Positions 26,242-37,869 are shown, counted from the first letter of the stretch. The stretch: 64,000 nucleotides of DNA from Gimesia chilikensis (GCF_007744075.1 NZ_CP036266.1:5875748-5939747); one strand, 5' to 3'. Notes: generated from the sequence alone by a model not told the origin. Numbers and translations are program-made.

Positions 26242-29200
26242 TTAGAGACTTTGTAAATAGGCATTCAAGTCTGCCAGGTCCTGTGGAGTGAGATCCTTCA
26301 AAAGTCCGGTTGGCATCAGTGATGTGCTTTTCTTGTTTTCAAAATCAATTTCATCCGCTTCAATGCGGGTGGTCTGATTGTTCGAATCCCGCAGGGTCAG
26401 CCCATCCACCGAACGGTAGACCACCAGCCCGGTATAGACTTTGCCATCCACCGTACCAACGATTGTGGTTTGATACCGGGGAGAAACATCCCGATTGGGA
26501 GAAACGATCGCGGTGAAAAGATCCTCACGAGAGAAACGACGGGCGACTCCCGTCAAAGCTGGTCCCAGAGCACTGCGGTTTCCGTGACACTGAATACAGG
26601 CCCGCTTCCGGAACAACGCTTCACCCCGCTCCTTACTGCCGGTCTCCCAGTCGACGGTGGCCAGCACCGCATTTAATTTCTCTGCCTCTTCTCCCCCCTG
26701 CTGCAACACCATCTGATACACCTGAGGATACGTTTTAGCAATCCACTCCTCCCAGGCCTGAACCAGGGCGCGGGCTTTATCCGTGTCGGCGAGATCCGAA
26801 ACCTGACCAAACTGTTGCCCGGTCCAACGCTGCAGTAACGGAATGATCCGCGCCTGCAGATTTTTTTCCCGCTTGTCATGCCCCAGTCGTCGCAGTGTAG
26901 CAAACAGTTTCACCGTTTCTTCAGGCTGTTGTGGAGGGGACAGTTTTTCGAGCGCCTTCACACAGGCTTCGAGCACCTCTATCTGGGATGATTCGAGCCC
27001 TGCGATAAATTTGTCCCGATCCTGCTCTTCAGGTTGCGCCGCGAGAACTGCCAGCACGGCTGGCTGCAGCGCAAAATCATCGTAGAGATCACGAATCATT
27101 TCCCGATGTGCAGGTTTTGTTGATTCGCCAAACACAAAAATCACATCACTGTTCCACTGAAAATCAGGGGAGGCTTCGATCTTACGTTCAAAAGCTTCAA
27201 TCGCCTTGCCCAGAAACTGAGGAGGCAGTTGACTGAGAAACAGCACATGCCCCGGCAGACCAAAGTCAGGCTGTTCCACAATCTGGCGTGGGAGGTCGGC
27301 GTCGATCTTTACCAGTTGACTGTAGAGTTCTCTGAAGCGGTCATCCCAGTTGGTATCCTGGGGCAGTTTGAACCGGATCAGTTTCTCATCGATGTGCACG
27401 AGGGCACTGGCGATTTTCTTCGACTGTTCCCGACTGCGGTCACTGGGAATGCGGGCCGCAACAATCAGATAATGAATGTCGGTCACCGGATCGGTATCGT
27501 CTGTAATTTTCGCCAGAATGCGATCCAGCAGCTTCGGATTATACGGTGCGAGCATTGCCAGCACCCGGGCCAGTTCATGATCGAGGATTTCGTGACTGCT
27601 GGGAAAGGCCTGCATCAGACGGATGCGAATCGGGTCGAGGTGCCGTTCGTGATCACTCAGATCGACGCCGTTGGCATAGCCGTCAAAGACCGCTGCCATT
27701 TTTGTAGGTGGGCCCAGATCTCCCAGCCCCAGCTGGATCAGTCTCAAGGCATCCAGACGCAGGTCGGTCTGGTAATCTCCTTCAAAGACCGTGATCCCGG
27801 TGCGGACCGCCAGGGGAACGACACCGCCCCCCTGCTTAATGACCGTCGCATAACCGAGCGTCATCAACGCGGCACCTTCATCAGGACCAATCCGTTCGGA
27901 GAGTGTTTGAAAGTCCTCAGCGTTCAATGTTGCAGCGGCCCGGGCTGCGGTCTGACGTACATATCGGGCCGTAGCTCCCAATGTCTGCTGCAGACCATCC
28001 AGGCACTGGCTCTGATCGATCTGATCCCCCAGTTGCATCAGCGTCTCTAGCGCAAAGCGGGCTACAAGGGCAGAATCATCTTTGAGCAACGCATTCAGCC
28101 ACTCGGCTTTGCGTGTTGGTTGATCGTGATAGGCAAGAGACCACGCCAGGCGGGCACGTACCCGCTCCGATTGATCCAGAATCAGGCGTTCGACGATTCG
28201 GTCCGGAAAACCACCCAGCTGTTCGGTTACGATTTCAATCGCCCGTATACGCTGATCCTCAGGACGACCGCTGTCGAGAGCTGCACGATAAAAGTCTTCC
28301 GGCTGCAATTGTTTGAGAAGTGGAAGCCAGGCTTCCCGCGACCAGCTGCTCAAAGGCTGTGGTGCCGAGAGACAGGCGTCGAGTTCTGCAGGAGTTGCTG
28401 TGGAATCTGCGACTGGTGCCTCTTCAACATCCGCAAGGTTCGGTTTTTGAGCAACCACCGGACCCACATAGTCGATGCGAAACACGCTGCCACGAGTACC
28501 GCGTCCGCCGACACTGACATAGAGTGCCCCCTCAGCGCCGATGGCCAGGTCAGTAGGAGCAAAACCGAATTGCCCGACTCCAGTGATGAATTCGGTCGGC
28601 TCAGTGGCATAGCTGCCGTCATAGTTTTCCAGTGGAATCGCATGCACACGGCCGAAAGTCCAGTCGGCTACAAACAGGGCTCCCTGATACTCTGCCGGAA
28701 AACTTCGATGTCGATAGCAGGAGACACCGGTTGGTGAACCACGATGAAAAGCGGCAACGGCAGGTGGCATATCTAAAAATGTATCAGGGCGCTTCCAGCT
28801 GCGGCTCCGCCAGCCTGCATTTGAACCGGGGAGTACATGAAAGACACGCGTAGGCCGGTACCACGGTAGCGAAATATCCCGCTCACCATCGCTGTCATAA
28901 GTAAAGACATCACCATTGGCCGAGAAAGTGAAATCGTAGGCATTACGAAAACCGTCGGCTCGAACTTCCCCTTTCGTGAGATCGGGAGTCAGCCGCATCA
29001 GGGTGCCGGCGTAAGGTTTCTTGACAGGTGAGTTGTCGAGTGTGATATATTTTTCATTGATGCCTGTTGTATTTCCGAGCAACAGATACCACCAGCCATC
29101 GGGGCCTTTCTGAATCGAATGGGTATTGTGTTCTCCACCGGTCCGGGTTCTTAAAAAGACATCCGGCTTGCCGTCTGCTCGATCATCGCCAACCTGATCG

Positions 29201-29592
29201 CGATAGCGGATCAGTCCAGCGTCTCCCGTGCAAAGTAAATCGCGGCCCAGAAAATACATGCCCTGGGCACCACTGGCAGGACCGTCAGCGAATTGTTTGA
29301 AGGAATCAGCGACGCCATCCTGGTCTTCGTCAATCAGGATGCGTACGTAACCGGGTCCGGAAACGACAACGCGGCCCAGAGAATCGACGGTCATGGAATA
29401 AATGTCATGCGCCAGGTCATCATCGGCATATAACGTTGCGCGGAATCCTTCCGGAACCTTGAGTCCTGCGAAACTATCGGCTGGTTTTGTCTGCGCAACA
29501 AGAGTTTCTGCGCCAACAAACAGACAGAGGAACCAGATAGCAAATCGATTTCCAGTTCGTCTGACGGCGCGTCGTATAGTAAATAACCGCAT
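26242..29592 (-). CDS. PVC-type heme-binding CxxCH protein (propeller + HEAT + cytochrome c)
   Basis: 1116 residues with a signal peptide (about 1-34). Residues 40-380 form a sugar dehydrogenase-like beta-propeller with VPEGFRATLYADDD, GGEHNTHSIQKGPDGWWY and GSNAGWRSRSWKRP. The middle (about 410-960) is helical and HEAT-like. The C-terminus carries the heme motif CIQCH (RKRACIQCHGNRSALGPAL), then VSPNRDVSPRYQT and LLKDLTPQDLADLNAYLQSL, matching the TIGR02603-type heme domain. Periplasmic oxidoreductase function is inferred; the substrate is unknown. These giants are highly repeated in planctomycetes. The GTG of the methyltransferase gene lies downstream after 33 bp. Confidence 0.92.
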   Translation of the reverse strand: MRLFTIRRAVRRTGNRFAIWFLCLFVGAETLVAQTKPADSFAGLKVPEGFRATLYADDDLAHDIYSMTVDSLGRVVVSGPGYVRILIDEDQDGVADSFKQFADGPASGAQGMYFLGRDLLCTGDAGLIRYRDQVGDDRADGKPDVFLRTRTGGEHNTHSIQKGPDGWWYLLLGNTTGINEKYITLDNSPVKKPYAGTLMRLTPDLTKGEVRADGFRNAYDFTFSANGDVFTYDSDGERDISLPWYRPTRVFHVLPGSNAGWRSRSWKRPDTFLDMPPAVAAFHRGSPTGVSCYRHRSFPAEYQGALFVADWTFGRVHAIPLENYDGSYATEPTEFITGVGQFGFAPTDLAIGAEGALYVSVGGRGTRGSVFRIDYVGPVVAQKPNLADVEEAPVADSTATPAELDACLSAPQPLSSWSREAWLPLLKQLQPEDFYRAALDSGRPEDQRIRAIEIVTEQLGGFPDRIVERLILDQSERVRARLAWSLAYHDQPTRKAEWLNALLKDDSALVARFALETLMQLGDQIDQSQCLDGLQQTLGATARYVRQTAARAAATLNAEDFQTLSERIGPDEGAALMTLGYATVIKQGGGVVPLAVRTGITVFEGDYQTDLRLDALRLIQLGLGDLGPPTKMAAVFDGYANGVDLSDHERHLDPIRIRLMQAFPSSHEILDHELARVLAMLAPYNPKLLDRILAKITDDTDPVTDIHYLIVAARIPSDRSREQSKKIASALVHIDEKLIRFKLPQDTNWDDRFRELYSQLVKIDADLPRQIVEQPDFGLPGHVLFLSQLPPQFLGKAIEAFERKIEASPDFQWNSDVIFVFGESTKPAHREMIRDLYDDFALQPAVLAVLAAQPEEQDRDKFIAGLESSQIEVLEACVKALEKLSPPQQPEETVKLFATLRRLGHDKREKNLQARIIPLLQRWTGQQFGQVSDLADTDKARALVQAWEEWIAKTYPQVYQMVLQQGGEEAEKLNAVLATVDWETGSKERGEALFRKRACIQCHGNRSALGPALTGVARRFSREDLFTAIVSPNRDVSPRYQTTIVGTVDGKVYTGLVVYRSVDGLTLRDSNNQTTRIEADEIDFENKKSTSLMPTGLLKDLTPQDLADLNAYLQSL

Positions 29593-29752
29593 TGTGCCTC
29601 ATGGGGTTGGTGGTTTGAATTCTCAAAAGATCCCGATCACTGAACCTCAGAGGAACGAATGTCAGGTCAGGTAGCCTCGATTGACTGCAAAAGTATCATA
29701 GTGCCTGTCAATGGTCTAAGGCAATCCCCGCTTGTGAGAGCCCTGAAATGGT

Positions 29753-31051
29753 TCATTTCGAAGAGACTGCGGTGGTTTTCCAGAATTCCGGGAGCTCGTC
29801 CAGTGTTTCTGCAACGATCTGCAGGATCACTTGCCGCTCAGCTATGGGGAAGTTCTGGGGTTCGACGTCCCAATCCGCTTTCAGCGTAGAGTCATTCGCG
29901 TTCAGGAATTCATAAATATCCTTGAGAATCCGCAATCTGGCTCCTGCTGGCATCTTCTGGAATCCATCAGTGTAGATCAGGTAACTCAATCGATACTGAA
30001 ACAACCGGGTTTTTAAATCGAAGTCTTTTAACGAGCGGCCCTGCGAGTCCCGCTTCCCCTGACAGGCAAACCAGTCCTGATAGCCACTGGTGCCCTTCAC
30101 CGGTGCCGTGAGCGGAGCTTCATCCAGAAACAGCAGGTACCGCACCAGCCGCTGCAGGGCATCCGATTCCAGCCCCAGCTGATACTCCATGCCGACTCGC
30201 GTGATCAGATTATGCGCGTGGACCTGATGATCGAGAACCAGGTGTGCCACCAGATCGGAATCTGGACTGAGATATTTTGTTGTATCGAAGAACTGATCGA
30301 CGCGTGTCAGGTTGGCACGTAACGCCGGATTCGTTCGGAACTCTTCAATCGTCTCTCTGCCGAATACATTCCCCAGGTGCAGCATGTCTCCGTGAGTACC
30401 GGTCACGTACCAGCCACCCCAGCGTTTTTCGAGTGGTTTGTCATGAGAGATCTGCGAATAACCGGATATCGGGCGACCATGATCATCGGTGAGAAAGGAA
30501 CGGACGAGCAGTCCCGGTACCCGCAGACTCGAATCTCCTGCATGACAGGCCAGACAGCGGTCCGAGCGGACGAAGCGGGGTTTCGCGGAAGCCTTGAGGT
30601 CCAGTTCATAGAAGATCGTTCCCCTCAGCGGGTCTATGGACGCCAGTTCCATCGAGCGAGCCCCTGGCACCCAGCCCAGATAGACATCATCATTGAAATA
30701 AACCACTCGTGGGTTATCAGGATTAATAATCCGTGGATTCAGGGCCGTCCTCGAATAGACCATTAACTGTGAAGATTCGGGCAGCTGTAACTGCTTGAGG
30801 ACTTCCCTTAAATATCCCCACTCTGTATCGAATTTCAGCTCTCTTTTTTGCTGAATCAGCTGTTCGTTTAAGAGCGAGACGGGGTCTGTTAAAGTGCCGG
30901 TACCATACGCTACGGGCTGTAATCCGTAGGGAACAGGATCCCTAAAGTCAATCTGTCTCACAGGTTTGGTAGCCACCAGTGGTTCTTCGCCAGACAAATT
31001 GCCTACCAGCAGAAGCAACAGAATTCCAACTCTCAACAGGGGTGATATCAT
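29753..31051 (-). CDS. Exported mono-heme CxxCH protein of unknown function
   Basis: 432 residues from the ATG at 31049-31051 (a TTG eight codons upstream is possible). A signal peptide (about 1-22, LLRVGILLLLLVGNLSGEE) precedes a domain with VYFNDDVYLGWVPGARSME and one heme motif CLACH (RSDRCLACHAGDS), then VPGLLVRSFLTDDHGRPISGYSQISHDKPLEKRWGGWYVTG. This pattern is shared by a family widespread in planctomycetes and acidobacteria without a named function. It sits next to another heme protein on the same strand (160 bp gap) but they need not be co-transcribed. Confidence 0.8.
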   Translation of the reverse strand: MISPLLRVGILLLLLVGNLSGEEPLVATKPVRQIDFRDPVPYGLQPVAYGTGTLTDPVSLLNEQLIQQKRELKFDTEWGYLREVLKQLQLPESSQLMVYSRTALNPRIINPDNPRVVYFNDDVYLGWVPGARSMELASIDPLRGTIFYELDLKASAKPRFVRSDRCLACHAGDSSLRVPGLLVRSFLTDDHGRPISGYSQISHDKPLEKRWGGWYVTGTHGDMLHLGNVFGRETIEEFRTNPALRANLTRVDQFFDTTKYLSPDSDLVAHLVLDHQVHAHNLITRVGMEYQLGLESDALQRLVRYLLFLDEAPLTAPVKGTSGYQDWFACQGKRDSQGRSLKDFDLKTRLFQYRLSYLIYTDGFQKMPAGARLRILKDIYEFLNANDSTLKADWDVEPQNFPIAERQVILQIVAETLDELPEFWKTTAVSSK

Positions 31052-31466
31052 TGATTCAGCACGCCAATTGATCAATTTACATTGATGGGTTAAGATATTG
31101 AGAGATAACAGGTTGCCAGCTTAGCACGCAGTACTCTTCCCAGTTTAACAAAGGGGATGAGAAAGTTTGCGGGTCCGGCAACGGATTGTCAATGTTGACT
31201 CAAAAATCTAAAATCCGTAAGAAACGGCAAGGTTTTGTATCTTACTTCACAGAAGAAAACAGGCCTGTCACCGATATCATTCTACGTATTGTATAATTTA
31301 ACGAGTGGGCTTTCGAGCCCGTCCGTGTTTGTCACACCTGAAATTGCCTGCCTTTTAAAGACAGATCACAGGTTCTCTCGCGAACCTGCCCGACAGGAGT
31401 AACCTGTCAGATCAGGGGTGATCGACCAACTATCAAAGTATCCGAGTTTTCTGGAAGGGTTTCATT
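31052..31466. other. Divergent intergenic region (415 bp) holding the dsbD leader
   Basis: It separates the mono-heme protein gene from the dsbD-like gene, read in opposite directions. It contains the AGATCAC element and two hairpins near its right end. No gene is seen. Confidence 0.5.
31363..31408 (+). promoter_or_regulatory. Leader element of the dsbD-like gene: AGATCAC plus two hairpins
   Basis: AGATCAC (31363-31369) runs into hairpin CAGGTTC-TCTCGC-GAACCTG (31369-31388), followed by GACAGG-AGTAA-CCTGTC (31392-31408). The same AGATCAC-then-hairpin arrangement occurs ahead of two other genes here (39319 and 59513), at a comparable distance from the start codon. Confidence 0.45.
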
Positions 31467-33827
31467 TTGAAAACTCCCCGCCGCCATACCGCAACCGTTG
31501 CCTGCCTGACTATTCTCGCCTCCCTGTTCTGCAGTTCGCTGACACTCACAGCTCAGAAACCGTCTCTGCCTGATCTCTTCGGACAGAAACAGGCAGCATC
31601 CGGGAAGGAAACAAAGAACGCCAAGGCAGAAATCAGTGTCAGCCTGCTCCCTCAGGATGCCAAAGCAGGAGAGACCGTCACACTCTCACTGACCATGCTG
31701 ATCCCCGAAGGTTCCTACACCTATTCCACCAACCCGACGTTTGGCGGCGCTACCAAGTTCGTCATTGAGGAATCGAAAGGCGTGACCGCCATCGATCAGC
31801 ACTTCAATGCCGACCATCCTCCTAAAACCGTCTTTGAGCCCCTGTTCGGCAAAGAGATTGAAAAATACACCAAGAGCGTCATCTGGACACGACGCTTTAA
31901 GGTCAATAAAGACGTAAAAGAACCCAGCCAGGTTCAGATCAAAGGGCAGATGCTCTACCAGGTCTGTGATGCCAAGAATTGCGTGCCTTCACAATACGCA
32001 TTCTCCGCAACCCTATCCGGAAAGCAGGAAAGTGCACCGCTATCATTTACCACGACTCCCGAACGGCGAAACGTACCTGATCCGATCGAATTGAAGTTTG
32101 CGCTGGAACCAGCGGCTGTGAATCCCAAGCAACTGGTCGACCTGAAAATTACGATGAAGCTGGAACCGGAATTCCATACGTTTGCACTCGATCAGGATAA
32201 AACTCAGGCGGGACTGCCGACACATATCGAAATTCTGAAGCTCGAAGGTTTGAAATCCGTCTCCCAGCAGTTCAAAGCGACACCAGATCCCAAAGAGGAA
32301 ACTCACGGAGAATTCAGCCAGCGTACCCACTACAACGAAGTGGTCTGGACGCGGCAGTTTGAACGAATAGCAGATGCCCGGGAAATTGGTGTAGAAGGAA
32401 AACTGACATACCAGATCTGCAATGAGGGCAGTTGTAGACGCCCGATGCCGGTCGAGTTCAAACTGGGAGATCTCACTAATGCACAGCCGGTAGCGATGTC
32501 TTCACTGGAAGAACTCAACAGCGGCAGTGCAGCTGACGACGACACCATTATTATCAGCTCTGAAGAATCCAACCGCAGTCTGTCTTCGTATCTGTTTTTC
32601 GCCTTCCTGGGAGGCTTGATTCTCAACGTAATGCCCTGTGTTCTGCCGGTCGTGGCAATTAAGGTCATGAGCTTCGTACAGCAGGCGGGAGAAAGTCGAC
32701 TCCGCATCTTCCTGCTAAATATCTTCTATTCACTGGGTGTCCTGGTCGTCTTTCTGAGCCTGGCCTCACTCGCGGTCTTCGCGGGACTGGGTTGGGGCGG
32801 TCTCTTCCAGAGCACAAAATTTAATGTCATCATGGCCTGCATCGTTTATGCAATGGGCTTGAGCATGCTGGGCGTCTTTGAAATCCCGGTACCGGGTATG
32901 GTCGGCTCTGCCGCGGGCGGACAACAGAAAGAGGGTCTCACCGGTGCGTTTCTGACCGGGATCCTGGCAACACTGCTGGCGACCCCCTGTAGTGGTCCGT
33001 TCCTGGGACCGGTACTCGCCTGGTCTGTCAAACAGACACCTCAAATCACTTACCTGGTCTGGCTGGTCATGGGACTGGGCATGGCTTCACCTTATATCAT
33101 CTTCAGCATTTTCCCCAACGCGATCAAATTCCTACCCAAACCGGGTATGTGGATGGTCCGCTTCAAAGAGTTCTCGGGGATCGTGCTGATGGGAGCAGTG
33201 ATCTTTATCATTTCGTTCCTGGACGAATCCCTGACCATTCCCGTACTGATCATGCTGTTGGGGATCACCACCGGCCTGTGGATGATCGGCAGCCTGTACT
33301 CACACAGTTCGCCTGCCCGGGTGAAACTGGCGGTGCGGACGGCTGCTTTATTGCTCACAGCGGGGATCTGCTTCTTCGGTTATAACATGAGTCAGAAGTC
33401 GACCAACGATCTTCCCTGGGTGCCTTTCAATGCCCAGGAACTGAAAAAACTGCGTTCTGAAAATCGGACTGTCCTCATTGACTTCTCTGCGGACTGGTGC
33501 CTGAGCTGTAAGACCAACGAGAAGCTGGCTCTGAATACTCCCGAAACCCTGGAAATGGTCAGTAAGTATAACGTGGTGCCGATGTATGCGGACTACACAG
33601 ATTACTCACCTGACATCAAAGCATGGCTGGACAAATTTGAGAGTGTCAGCATTCCATTAACTGTGATCTTCCCCGCCAATAACCCCAACAAACCGATTAT
33701 CATCCGTGACCTGTATACACAGTCCACGCTTTTAAGCGCCCTGAAACAGGCTGTGGATGAATCTCCCGCCTCGAAATCTGTCCCTAAACAGGCAATGATT
33801 TCTACTGAGAACGCCGAAGCACATTAA
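31467..33827 (+). CDS. dsbD: DsbD-like thiol:disulfide interchange protein with two N-terminal domains
   Basis: 786 residues from a TTG at 31467 with GGAAGG about 8 bases upstream. After the signal peptide (about 1-29) come two DsbD alpha-like periplasmic domains: one ending with YQVCDAKNCVP (near 165-175) and a second ending with YQICNEGSCRRP (near 308-320), each with a CX4C pair. Eight membrane segments follow (about 365-625) with the conserved NVMPCVLPV and ATPCSGPF cysteines. The C-terminal thioredoxin domain has DWCLSC (about 673-678). It should move electrons from cytoplasmic thioredoxin to periplasmic partners, useful for cytochrome c maturation. E. coli DsbD has a single alpha domain. 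Confidence 0.92.
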   Translation: MKTPRRHTATVACLTILASLFCSSLTLTAQKPSLPDLFGQKQAASGKETKNAKAEISVSLLPQDAKAGETVTLSLTMLIPEGSYTYSTNPTFGGATKFVIEESKGVTAIDQHFNADHPPKTVFEPLFGKEIEKYTKSVIWTRRFKVNKDVKEPSQVQIKGQMLYQVCDAKNCVPSQYAFSATLSGKQESAPLSFTTTPERRNVPDPIELKFALEPAAVNPKQLVDLKITMKLEPEFHTFALDQDKTQAGLPTHIEILKLEGLKSVSQQFKATPDPKEETHGEFSQRTHYNEVVWTRQFERIADAREIGVEGKLTYQICNEGSCRRPMPVEFKLGDLTNAQPVAMSSLEELNSGSAADDDTIIISSEESNRSLSSYLFFAFLGGLILNVMPCVLPVVAIKVMSFVQQAGESRLRIFLLNIFYSLGVLVVFLSLASLAVFAGLGWGGLFQSTKFNVIMACIVYAMGLSMLGVFEIPVPGMVGSAAGGQQKEGLTGAFLTGILATLLATPCSGPFLGPVLAWSVKQTPQITYLVWLVMGLGMASPYIIFSIFPNAIKFLPKPGMWMVRFKEFSGIVLMGAVIFIISFLDESLTIPVLIMLLGITTGLWMIGSLYSHSSPARVKLAVRTAALLLTAGICFFGYNMSQKSTNDLPWVPFNAQELKKLRSENRTVLIDFSADWCLSCKTNEKLALNTPETLEMVSKYNVVPMYADYTDYSPDIKAWLDKFESVSIPLTVIFPANNPNKPIIIRDLYTQSTLLSALKQAVDESPASKSVPKQAMISTENAEAH

Positions 33828-34089
33828 ATTCGCGCTCGTTCTGAGTTGATTGCTTGCGGGCTCTGAATCGAATTTCTGTCCGTAGATGCATCAACGCTTT
33901 TCGATTCCTGAACTTTTTTGTAAGGTATGATGCATTCCGTGAACGTACCGTTTCCGTACGATTCCATCCCCTGCTTTCCTGCTGACTTGAGCGGAATGGC
34001 GACAGCCACCGGTTGGTAATTTCAATTCCCCATGGCTGGCACCATGCTGCCCAGTAAAACACAATGATTCTCTGACACCGAGACCTGCC

Positions 34090-35565
<1,476 letters not shown>

Positions 35566-35577
35566 GCTATCTGGCGC

Positions 35578-35608
35578 AAAAGAAAACCCCGGTCATTCCG
35601 GACCGGGG
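35578..35608 (-). terminator. Intrinsic terminator of argF, possibly bidirectional
   Basis: CCCCGGTC (35587-35594) pairs with GACCGGGG (35601-35608). On the minus strand it is followed by TTTTCTTT and lies 21 bp after the argF stop. On the plus strand the tail is only weakly T-rich, but it also sits 22 bp after the yeiH stop. Confidence 0.8.
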
Positions 35609-35629
35609 TGGTTGTTATTTCGCGAGTCA

Positions 35630-36550
35630 TCAGGATGAGTGTTTGAGCAACCAGACCAGCAGCCCTTTGGCAAGGTGCTTGCGATTCTCCGCCTGGTCGA
35701 AGACCATGCTCTGCTCGCAGTCAACAACTCCGTCTGTTACTTCCAGCCCCCGTTTTGCGGGCAGGCAGTGCATGAAGCGACACTGTTTTCCGGCTGCGGA
35801 CATCAGGCCTTCTGTTACCTGAAAATCGGCAAAAATCTTTTTGCGTTTTTCAGTCTCTGCTTCCTGTCCCATACTGGCCCAGACATCCGTGTAGATCACT
35901 GTTGCATCGGCAACCGCTTTCATAGGATCAGCTTCCAGTTCCAGCTGCAGGCCGGGATAATTACTCTTAAGGGTCGCAACCAGATCCGAACAGAGTTCAA
36001 ATCCCTCGGGCGAAGAGACCACAAACGGCACATTCAGCTTGGCACAACAGTTGGCCAGCGAATACGCCACATTATTCCCGTCGCCGACGTAGACCAGTTT
36101 CTGCTGCGTCAGATCACCGAGCAGTTCCTGCATGGTAAACAGGTCTGTCAGCGCCTGGCAGGGATGACTGAGATCGGAAAGGGCATTGATCACACAACTT
36201 CCCGCGTGCTGTGAGAATTTTTCAATCAGCTCGTGTGAAAAGGTCCGCATGGTAATCACATCTGAAAACCGACCGATCACCCGGGCCACGTCTTCGATGG
36301 ACTCACGACCATCGAGTCCCGCCTCTTTACAAGTGAAAAAACTCGAACCGCCGCCCAGTTCCCACATGGCTGATTCAAAACTGAGACGGGTCCGCAGCGA
36401 GGGTTTTTCAAACAGCTGGGTCATCGTATAACCCTGCAGCAACTGAGGACGTTCACCCTGCTTCCGCTTGTCTTTGATCTCTTGCGCCAGAGCAAAGATT
36501 TCAGCGATTTCGGACGATTCCAGATCGTTTAACGTGACTAAATGCCTCAT
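35630..36550 (-). CDS. argF: Ornithine carbamoyltransferase
   Basis: 306 residues, full length. Carbamoyl-phosphate binding residues lie in FEKPSLRTRLSFE (near 48-60), followed by HPCQALTD (near 129-136) and the ornithine-binding MHCLPAKRG loop (near 263). It converts ornithine and carbamoyl phosphate to citrulline in arginine synthesis, in the cytoplasm. It lies 113 bp after argD on the same strand, so the two arginine genes are likely one transcription unit separated by an intercistronic hairpin. Confidence 0.95.
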   Translation of the reverse strand: MRHLVTLNDLESSEIAEIFALAQEIKDKRKQGERPQLLQGYTMTQLFEKPSLRTRLSFESAMWELGGGSSFFTCKEAGLDGRESIEDVARVIGRFSDVITMRTFSHELIEKFSQHAGSCVINALSDLSHPCQALTDLFTMQELLGDLTQQKLVYVGDGNNVAYSLANCCAKLNVPFVVSSPEGFELCSDLVATLKSNYPGLQLELEADPMKAVADATVIYTDVWASMGQEAETEKRKKIFADFQVTEGLMSAAGKQCRFMHCLPAKRGLEVTDGVVDCEQSMVFDQAENRKHLAKGLLVWLLKHSS

Positions 36551-36585
36551 GGAAGTTCTCGTTTAATGACGTTTTAAAAACAGGA

Positions 36586-36624
36586 ATTCCTGTTCGTATC
36601 TTAAATTAAGACTCGAACAGGAAT
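36586..36624 (-). promoter_or_regulatory. Intercistronic hairpin between argD and argF
   Basis: ATTCCTGTTCG (36586-36596) pairs with CGAACAGGAAT (36614-36624), an 11-bp stem; the loop holds a second short inverted repeat around TTAAATTAA. On the minus strand a TTTTT follows four or five bases after the stem, so it may be a leaky terminator or attenuator that lowers argF expression. Confidence 0.5.
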
Positions 36625-36663
36625 GTGTGAATGAATAATGGATGCTTGAGAGGGGCCGCGGCC

Positions 36664-37869
36664 TTATGCCTCTTCGGCCATTTCACGCAGGACGGTTGCG
36701 ATCAGTTCGCAGCCTTCCTCGACCTGCTCGGCGGTCACATTCAGAGCCGGCAACAGTCGAACGACGGTATCGTGCGTCGCGTTGATTAACAGGCCGCGTT
36801 CCATGCATTTGCCGACTGCGGGAGCAGAGGGGATATTCAGATCGACGCCGATCATCATCCCTTTGACGCGGACTTCGCGAACGATGGGAAGTTCCTGCTG
36901 AAGCTGTTCAAAGAACTGCTTGAATTTGTCGGACATCGCATGGCAGTTTTCCAGCAGATTCTGATCTTCGATCATCTGTCCTGTCGCCAGACCGGCAGCC
37001 ATCGCCAGGGGGTTTCCGCCAAAAGTGCTGGCGTGCATTCCAGGTCGCAGGCTGGGAGCAACCTCTTCTGTCGCAATCAGAGCCCCGGCAGCAACACCGC
37101 CGGCAATCCCTTTCGCCATCGTCATGATGTCTGGCTGAACGTCCCACTGCTGATAACCAAACCAGGTGCCGGTCCGTCCCATACTGGTCTGGACTTCATC
37201 GAAGATCAAAAGGCAGTTGGCTTCATCAGCGATTTTTCGCAGACCGGCCAGATAGTCCTGATCGGGGACATTCACGCCCCCTTCCCCCTGAACCGGTTCG
37301 ACCATAATCGCACAGGTTTCATCATCGACGAGGCTGGTGATCGCTTCGAGATCATTAAACGGAGCATAACGGAACCCGGCAACCAGTGGTCCCAGACCGG
37401 CATGGTACTTGGGCTGCGCTGTCGCGGTGACTGCAGCAAAAGTCCGCCCGTGGAATCCGTTTTCACAGGTAATGATCTTGGGCCGCTTACCGTCATAATG
37501 CAGACGGGCCAGCTTGAGAGCCCCTTCATTCGCTTCCGCACCACTGTTACAGAAGAAGGCTTTTCCAAAGCTGCGGCTACAGAGGAATTCCGCGAACCGT
37601 CCCTGAGCTTCGGTATACCAGGTGTTGGGAACATGAATCAGCCGGGAAACCTGATCCTGAATCGCAGAGACAACCGGTTCGGGACAATAGCCCAGAATGT
37701 TACAACCCCAGCCGGGAAACAGGTCGAGATAACGGTTACCTTCCGCGTCCCAGACATAGCTCCCCTCGCCGCGTACCAGACTGATCGGGTAGCGACCGTA
37801 ATTAGGGATCACATACTTGTCGAAGAGGGCAATCGTTTCCTGACTACTGGCATGTCCCGTTACTGACAC
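36664..37869 (-). CDS. argD: Acetylornithine aminotransferase (class III PLP)
   Basis: 401 residues from a GTG at 37867-37869 with GAGGTG upstream. Class III features: [88 protein letters not shown] and the PLP lysine in MAKGIAGG. It converts N-acetylglutamate semialdehyde to N-acetylornithine, before the ornithine carbamoyltransferase step encoded by the next gene. Without biochemistry, succinylornithine or ornithine aminotransferase activity cannot be fully excluded, but the argF neighbour supports argD. Confidence 0.93.
   Translation of the reverse strand: MSVTGHASSQETIALFDKYVIPNYGRYPISLVRGEGSYVWDAEGNRYLDLFPGWGCNILGYCPEPVVSAIQDQVSRLIHVPNTWYTEAQGRFAEFLCSRSFGKAFFCNSGAEANEGALKLARLHYDGKRPKIITCENGFHGRTFAAVTATAQPKYHAGLGPLVAGFRYAPFNDLEAITSLVDDETCAIMVEPVQGEGGVNVPDQDYLAGLRKIADEANCLLIFDEVQTSMGRTGTWFGYQQWDVQPDIMTMAKGIAGGVAAGALIATEEVAPSLRPGMHASTFGGNPLAMAAGLATGQMIEDQNLLENCHAMSDKFKQFFEQLQQELPIVREVRVKGMMIGVDLNIPSAPAVGKCMERGLLINATHDTVVRLLPALNVTAEQVEEGCELIATVLREMAEEA

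Noticed and set aside
28120-28737. 205-codon plus-strand frame inside the heme-binding gene
   Set aside because: Antisense shadow of a strongly supported gene, without a ribosome site.
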